The notes below the pieces were generated by a model. That model was not told where the DNA came from. It searched no databases and saw only the letters and a list, made by a program, of their open reading frames with translations. This document shows, in pieces, positions 57,162 to 64,000 of a DNA stretch of 64,000 nt; within the stretch, counting starts at the first letter, position 1; the number at the start of each line of letters is the position of its first letter. The stretch is from Thunnus maccoyii. Its lineage: Eukaryota > Chordata > Actinopteri > Scombriformes > Scombridae. The DNA is taken from the NCBI RefSeq assembly GCF_910596095.1, contig NC_056537.1, forward strand, positions 1,650,574-1,714,573. Reading direction: 5' to 3'. The position numbers were made by a program, and so were the translations under genes.

Positions 57162-57222
57162 ATGGAGACTACAGGCTGCTGGCTGCTGCTGGCTGCTCAC
57201 TTCATCCTCATCTGCCAACAAG
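57162..57222 (+). CDS. First coding exon of an unidentified secreted or membrane protein
   Basis: The ATG follows a CpG-rich leader. The exon encodes 20 residues, METTGCWLLLAAHFILICQQ, plus one base, and ends at a consensus GTAAGA donor (phase 1). The hydrophobic core WLLLAAHFILI and its position make it a signal peptide, so the protein enters the secretory pathway. A phase-1 intron after the signal peptide is common in immunoglobulin-superfamily and other receptor genes. I found no further exon before the end of the window, which implies a first intron longer than 6.7 kb. I do not recognise the gene, and the exon is too short to name it. Confidence 0.65.
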
Positions 57223-59703
57223 GTAAGACCTGCTGGCATCCGTGTTTTGTCCTCAGATGACACAGAAACGTTCATATCGGTTCATATGTGAATCGTTTAT
57301 TGAGACCGTGGTTTTCAACTTGCTGCACCAACTTAAAGGTGATTGATTGCGCAGCAGCTCCAGGTGAGCAGAGAGGGCATCTGTGTCCCAGACAAACCAA
57401 AGAAGAAGTCATGTAGCCTGTGAATTTGTGTTTTTTGTTACAATTAGAAATCTTCTGCTCTGTTTTATTCCCAGAATTGAACCCGCAGTGCGTAACGCGG
57501 TGTGCGTATTTGGAATCATTCAAGGAAACGCATCTAAAAACCTTCTTTTTTAAAATTTTCTGAATATCAAATCCACGTTGTCGTATGACTGCGAGACCTC
57601 TGGTGTTTTCTAGTTGATAATCAGCCTCAGAGCTCCTCTCCGGGTCTGTGGGATCGCAGATTAAAATGTTTGAGAGGCGCAGGGCGTCACATATCAGCTC
57701 CAAACCGGAGCTGTCAAGCATGAAAAGAGAAGTTTGGACACGGTAGTCTGACTGGCTTATTAAGAGTGTCAGAGGCTCCATATCTGGCAACAACAACAGC
57801 AGTAATCCTATAAGGCCACTTAGAAAGAGATTTAATTATATAGAAAACTGTAAAGCAACAGACATCTGTTTTATTTCACACACACTGAAGGATCTTATAC
57901 CAGTTTTGTGGTTGTAAGAGGAAAATAAGGTATTAAGAAAGGCTGGAAACACTTTAAATCCATGTAAAAACTAAACAGGAGGTCAAGTTAATGCCACTCA
58001 TTTAAGCTCCTGTAGGAAGATGGAGGTCTGTGATCAGAAGGAGATAATGAGACAGACATTTGTAGTGTTTCTGGAGACTTGTTGTGTCTGCTGTAAGAAA
58101 GAATTTCAGGTTTAAGTGGCGACTGTTTCAACCTGTCTGCTCGCAAAAATGAAGGGATGCAGGTTCAAAAAATAACATACTGAGAAGTCCAGGAGTCTTC
58201 AGGTTGCAGGTTTTCCTTCCAGCCAACATGCTTTTCGGTAGTAATGACTCACTTCTTATCTGGGCTAATTAGGAGCAAATAAACTTCCTTTTTTCAATGT
58301 ACAGTAGCTCCAGTCTCCCCTCTTTCCTATCGGGACAGTCAGTGTTGTAGATGTGACTTGAATCAGAAGTGATAATGTTCACTCTGCTGAATATGTCCAG
58401 GTAGCCTTCAGTTATTTCTATAAAACCGTTTTTTTGTGATTTAACAAAAGAAACCAAAGTTGTCAAAGGTTCAAGCAACCAGTCCAGAATCCCAAAACAG
58501 TGAAGATGCTTTCTGCTTCCAAAGGACTCGCAACTCTGTAAAATGCTTTCTGTTAAAGATGTTTTTCTTTAAAATGAGATTACAACATTTTGAGCCCTAA
58601 TTGGCTTTTTATCAGATACAGAGGCATCAAGAAAAGTCTCTAATGTTAAAGAGAAACGTTGGTATTTTTCAGCCTGGAGCCCATTTTCCCATCATTTTAT
58701 GTCTAAGTGACAATTCAACTCTCGCGATATTTCAGAGCGAGACTTGTTTAGACACAACAACAAGCAGACCGATGGTCCTTTCTATAATGTTATCAGACAC
58801 TTTTATAATAACAATCTGCAAAGGATTACATTACAGCTGTTTACATTACATTACATTACATTACATTACATTACAGCCTGTTTGTGACTGCCAGCTGCAG
58901 CGTTCTTGCTCAATACTGGACCGATTCAAAAAAATTGTCTCCATTAGTCACTGATGAGAAGATACGGTTGAAAAATACTGAAGTTTCCCTTTAAATGTTG
59001 TCTAAACATGAGCAGCCGTACATGAACTCACACTCAACAAAATGATTTAACTCTGAATTGAATCAGAGGCTGAAATTTGGTGTCAACTCACACATTTCCG
59101 TCAAAACCATAAAATATTGGTATTTAGGTTCAGTATCAAGCTGCATGGCTGAACTTGTACCAGTATGACAGGAAGAGTGGACACGTTGTCCTCAAGTGAA
59201 AGGTCACTGAACTTATCAGCCTTTAATCGCAGACTTTCAGAACAACAGATTCTTTGTTAAACGTCACAGAACATTTCTTAAACATCTCGTTTCCGATCAA
59301 ACACAGGATGATGCTGTCTCATGCTGCAGCTAATAATTATTATTTACCATGAGTCAACTTGGTCTTCTGTAAACAATGACCAACATTTTTCACCATTTTC
59401 TGATATTTTATAGATGAAAACAGACAATAGACAGATGAATCAATATGAAAATAACCCTACAGGCTGCAGTTTAGTAGTTGTTAGAGAACTTTTCACACTC
59501 TGCCTCAGGGTTTCTGTGCAGGTGAACGTCTCTGTTGTGTTGTTTTCTGTCAGAGTTCAGAGCTGCTCTGATGACACATCGTTGGCAGCTGGATTCATAT
59601 TTCTGTTCTGTTTCGGTTCTTCTGCTACTGACACGACTACATTTGTTGTGTTTTTGTCTGCTGCTTTCTGACAGCAGGACTTGAAGCTTAGTGGAGTGAA
59701 ATT
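57223..59703 (+). other. Intron 1 of the signal-peptide gene, left part
   Basis: No exon is recognised. The frame at 57272-57796 (minus) is open by chance. A (TTACA)n microsatellite lies at about 58840-58875. Confidence 0.4.
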
Positions 59704-59929
59704 CAGTGGTGGAAAGTAACTAAGTACATTTACTCAAGTACTGTTTGAGGTACTTGTACTTTACTGGAGTATTTCCATGTGATGCTACTTTCTACATTTC
59801 AGAGGGAAATATTGTACTTTCTACTCCACTACATTTATTTGACAGCTTTAGTTACTTTTCAGATGAAGATTTGACACAATGGATAATATAACAAGCTTTT
59901 AAAATACAACACATTGTTAAAGATGAAAC

Positions 59930-60261
59930 CAGTGGTTTCCAACCTTTTTGGCTTTTGACGTCTTACAAAAAGCAGTGTGTAGTCGGGGTCACATTTCACA
60001 TGTCTATGAGTTGTTAACAGCTCCACCAAATAGTGATTTTTCCCTCTAAACTTCTCACATGCTTTCATTTCAATAAATGTTCAAATGATCCAATATTTCA
60101 GCAAAAATCAAAGATTAGAGAAAAAGTCCAAAAACTGAAAACAGATTTGTGTATCAGAACTTTGTTTTTTCTTCTTTCCTCTCCCATTAATCATCTCACC
60201 ACCCCTCAGATTTATCTGCTGACCCTTTGGAGGGGCCCGACCCCTAGGTTGGGAACCACTG
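59930..60261 (+). mobile_element. Nested 332-bp hAT-type MITE, second copy
   Basis: Same termini and length as 4659-4990. The flanking octamers GATGAAAC and GACTAAAC fit a decayed target duplication. Confidence 0.8.
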
Positions 60262-60416
60262 GACTAAACTAGCTAACTGTATATAAAGTAGTGTAAACTA
60301 GCTCCACCTCCAGCAGCTACAACAGTAACATGCTGCTCTAACACTGATGCTTCACTATTAATAATCTAATGATGTCATATATAATAATATATCAGTCAGA
60401 GGGACCAAACCACTAC

Positions 60417-60651
60417 TTTTACTGCAATACTTTAACTACATCAAGCTCATAATACTTATGTACTTTTACTGCAATACTTTAACTACATCAAGCTCATAAT
60501 ACTTATGTACTTTTACTGCAATACTTTAACTACATCAAGCTCATAATACTTATGTACTTTTACTGCAATACTTTAACTACATCAAGCTCATAATACTTAT
60601 GTACTTTTACTGCAATACTTTAACTACATCAAGCTCATAATACTTATGTAC
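60417..60651 (+). repeat. Five perfect 47-bp tandem units
   Basis: Units begin at 60417, 60464, 60511, 60558 and 60605 with TTTTACTGCAATACTTTAAC and read identically. The homologous place at the window start (1-60) has one unit. Confidence 0.9.
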
Positions 60652-60742
60652 TTTTACTTGTAATGGAGTATTTGTACATTTCTGTATTGATGCTTTTACT
60701 GAAGTAAAGGATCTGAATATTTCTTCCTCTACTGGTGAAATT

Positions 60743-63700
60743 CTTCATTTTTGTGAATGAAACTCGCCCACATATGGAGTGAAACATGTCGCCTTATTTG
60801 GACGTTTAGGTGTGTTGATTATACTGATGATCAAACCTCATGAAAGCACTAATTTGTACAATTATTAGCATTTGGTGACTTGAAACATTTGTATGAGGAA
60901 AACCTCACAGAAACAAAGTTATAAAATAAATATTTAAATGTTGTTGTATGAGGCTCATTGTCTTCAAAATTCAACCTGACATATTTGGTATCTTCATGAT
61001 CTCTCGATTTTGAATACGTCTCTTGGTGAGGTTTTTGATCACACAGTGTGCGACAGACCCACCAGTGTGCTCTGCAGGATTGAGGAGCTTTAAGAAGTCA
61101 GTGGGAGATGAATCAGGATTTGTCGCCATAAGCCTGAACACTGGAAGGGTTTTCCAGCTCTTATCCTCTGGTTTGCCCTCCCAGCCTTACGGTACAGTCC
61201 GCAGCATGCCAGAGAGGACACTGATCTGCTTGGTTGAATCTTTTCAGGGGGTGAGACATGAAACAAAGATTAGGGGGGGAGAAGCTGGATGGAGCCAGTT
61301 TTTAGCTGAAGAGATGTGAAACCTTTTGTGCCCGGGCCAGTGCGTTTGGATCTGCGCTGCGATGGTTCGGTACCTGCAGAAAGCGCTCCGGGCTCCCTCA
61401 CGCCTCCTCCCTCCCCTTTTTCATTCGGGGCTTTTTTTTTTTTTTTTTTTTTGGAAATGAAGCTTTGATGAAACGTCGGGGCACAAAGGAGGTGCCAGCT
61501 CGCTGAGGAGGAGGAGGAGGCAGCGCAGGAATGGTTGATGGTGGAAGAAAAGACACATGAGGAGAAAAACCCAGCACCATCTGTCCGTCCTCCCAAAAGA
61601 TATTTGTGAATGGGCAGTGCCATCAGTACCCTGCGCTCCGTCTGGGCTCGCGGAGTCGCCGGGCCTCTTGTTGTCTAACAGGGAGTCTGCTGACAGATGG
61701 CCGTCACAGTCAGGCAGTCTGTCAGTCAAACACATGCAGGGGTCGGCTGTAGATGGGCACTGAGGATGCCAACGCCGCGCTGAGCTAAATATGACTAATA
61801 GTATTTATTGTCTGTCATTTTAATGATAATGTGCTTTTTTTTTTTTTTCTACCCCATTAGTGGCATCGCTTCAGATTAGCAGCCTGTTTGTCCAAAATGT
61901 TGCTGCTCAGTGAGACATCTCAACCACTACTGTCCTTCCCTAAAAGCATCTTAAGGCTGAAATGATCTTAAAATCCATCTTAAGAACCTTCTTAAGCTTA
62001 AGAGGTGTTTCCCAGAAACATTATGACTGGAGACGCTCTTAGAAATTAATTAAGAAATTAATGAGTAACTACTAAACACTTGTAGGAAGCTGAGAGCATC
62101 TTAAGAAGATCCGCAACCAAAAACTACGTTTTATTGAAGTTTTTAATTGTTTTGTACATTTTTAAGCCGATAGTCTTATCATGGACACTCTTGTTCTTTA
62201 AGATACATATTCATGAAACTTATAGGAACAGCTGTCGCTTCATTTTAGTTTTAATAGGAGCTTCGTTTGCCTCCAACAACAGTTAAATCAATCTTTACTT
62301 TGTTAATCCAGTTTCCACCCAGGAACATGAATTATAAAGACTGTTGTCTGTTTACTGCACATTAAGCTTCATTTTCATACTCAACAATTTCAAGTATAAA
62401 ACATTTATTTGTTTACAACATTTAGGCTTTGTCATGTGTGTTTTTTTCAATAAATATCACGGCTTATATCAGTTAAGTTGCTTTAAAATGTACTCAGCAT
62501 AATCTTTGACACTCCTAACGGCGTGCACGTGCACGTGCACTGACTCTTAAATACTGCTTTAGAGAACTCTCCTCACCTTAAACATCGATCGTTATTAGGA
62601 AACAAGGTCCAGATTACTGTGAACTGTGGATATTCGTGCTCCTCAGAGGATGAATCCTGATGATTTTAGTGAGTTCATCAGGAAAAATTCATACTTGTAC
62701 ACATGAAATATCACATTCGTCTCAATCTCAAAGTCATCAGACTAGTCATAGTGTTGCTGGTTCGTGTTTCCTGAAGTTTGTTACCAACGTTCTTACTTCA
62801 GAATTACAATAAGTCTCCTTTGTATGTTTAAATAAGAAACCTCCACAATTTTAATAATGAAAGTTAAATTATAGCTTAGCATCCTAATTAGTGTGTAACT
62901 TTTATTGATGCTGGTTTACTGTGTTGGTGTAAGTGTGTAAGTCTGAGACTTTATTATATCCTCCTTCTCATAGTTGTGTTTGATTTGCAGGTGAACATAC
63001 TTTTTCTCTCAGGATGTAATTTAAATTGTTCTCATGTGAGTCTAAGCGGACGTTTTCATCTCAGATCGTTGTTTTGTCGAGCAGATACTGAGACTTTAAA
63101 AAATGATTCGGTTTGAAGTGAGTTTGATGGATTGACGACTGTTTCAGTTTCAACATAGTTATCATAGTTTCTGCTCCACACATTTTTGACCAAATTAAGA
63201 TTTTCTGGCTCCAGGAATTCAAGATGGAGGCGAGCAGTAAACCCAAACCCTGACGACACACCAGGCGTCTTTTTCTACAATCTACAACATAAAATACAGA
63301 AAACTAAAACATAAAAGAGACTTATAGTAATATATTGTATATCAATATCAAATAAAAGCCCTTATATCTTAAAGTTCAACTTTACAGCGGCTGAACATCT
63401 TGTTTCCTCTCTGCAGTGATGTAGGAGTGTACTCAGGGGTGTGTCGGTACACCGTGATGTCACTGCTGGGTGTGGTTACTGGTGTCTGTCAGAGTTGAAA
63501 AAGACGCCACTTTTCAGTCTGGCTGGTTCAGTTACTCTTAAAAATAATACGTGTTGTTTTACATATCAGTACGACACAGAATATTTTGGAACTAGCATCA
63601 CTGGAGAAGAGTTCAAACTAAAGCTGGGCGCCAAATCATCCTTAAGACCTGAATTTCAATACTGGTACCAAAATGATACTTTATTGGACACGTAGCTTGA

Positions 63701-64000
63701 GAAATAACACCTTTTCCTCTATAAACTCTTATTTTTATTGAACAAAAGAAGCCATTATTGTCAAATATTAAACACAAGCAGCTGCACAAGAAGTTTGTTT
63801 TAATAAAATACAAACTAAAACTGTAAAAATGTACTTAAATCAGGAAGGATACTCCGTGTCGCTCCAGTCTTTACCGTCTTTACTGTTACAGTTTGTGGAC
63901 TCAGTTAAACTTTATTTTGAGAGTTAAATTCTGTCTTTAACCTCATTTGGATTCTGTCTGTCTGTTGAGGAGAGACTGTGGTCACCTCAGATGACCTTTT
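60743..64000 (+). other. Intron 1 of the signal-peptide gene, right part
   Basis: No exon is recognised. About 61020-61330 and 61480-61780 are non-repetitive and relatively GC-rich, and could be conserved regulatory DNA. T-runs lie at about 61433-61452 and 61837-61849. A GTGCACGTGCACGTGCAC palindrome lies near 62523-62540. Confidence 0.35.

Larger units (their letters stand above)
59704..60734 (+). mobile_element. Complete composite hAT-like element with 8-bp target duplication
   Basis: It starts CAGTGGTGGAAAGTAACTAA and ends TTCTTCCTCTACTG. GTGAAATT flanks it on both sides (59696-59703 and 60735-60742). It carries the nested MITE (59930-60261) and a 47-bp tandem array. No coding capacity. 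Confidence 0.85.

Noticed and set aside
57272-57796. 174-codon minus-strand frame in intron 1
   Set aside because: No domain, antisense to the signal-peptide gene, AT-rich codons; likely chance.
60417-60651. Regular repeats that might be taken for a CRISPR array
   Set aside because: The units are contiguous with no spacers, in a fish genome, and belong to a mobile element.
61270-61735. Overlapping frames of 117 and 104 codons
   Set aside because: They cross a T-run and have poly-Lys translations; no recognisable domain.

Overview
This is vertebrate nuclear DNA, almost certainly from a ray-finned (percomorph-like) fish. The signs are introns with GT/AG borders, AT-rich intergenic DNA, long CA/GT microsatellites, teleost NLRC3-like and bloodthirsty-type TRIM sequences, and a dense set of fish-type interspersed repeats. 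All calls come from reading the sequence and from remembered protein families; no search was run.

Layout. 0-3 kb: the end of a hAT-like repeat, then an intact single-exon BTB-kelch gene, kbtbd13, on the minus strand (1519-2985). 7.26-12.38 kb: a complete six-exon PIM kinase gene (pim3-like) on the plus strand, with a GC-rich leader. 14.06-14.61 kb: a decayed forkhead pseudogene of FoxL type (foxl3-like), minus strand. 16.47-28.74 kb: remnants of one NLRC3-like gene on the minus strand (a helical-domain exon at 28.05-28.74 kb and an LRR exon with a stop at 16.47-16.62 kb). Between them lies a 7.3 kb DNA transposon (16823-24146). Its ends read CACTGTAAAAAA. It carries two intact plus-strand genes: an 882-residue zinc-finger/DDE-type transposase and a four-exon, 528-residue SAM-domain protein. 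This two-gene CACTA-like element is the most interesting system in the window.

28-38 kb: an immune-gene neighbourhood with an almost full-length bloodthirsty-type TRIM E3 ligase gene (33995-35587, minus), a truncated TRIM copy at 30.65 kb, duplicated non-coding first exons at 36.4-37.2 kb, and several transposon junctions in or beside TRIM sequence. 38-57 kb: no protein-coding gene that I can support. The stretch holds foldback elements, a tRNA-derived SINE with a clear target-site duplication, a decayed L2/CR1-like LINE, a polypyrimidine tract and several low-repeat stretches that look like conserved non-coding DNA. 56.84-57.22 kb: a GC-rich leader and a first coding exon with a signal peptide, opening a gene whose other exons I could not find before the window ends. 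59.70-60.73 kb: a composite hAT-like element with a perfect 8-bp target-site duplication, a nested 332-bp MITE and a perfect 5 x 47-bp tandem array. The same MITE-bearing composite recurs, truncated, at 4.55-5.04 kb.

The host genes do not form one pathway. The biological themes are (1) a muscle kelch gene and a PIM kinase beside a dead FoxL gene, (2) an eroding NLR/TRIM immune region, and (3) mobile elements that landed in those immune genes.
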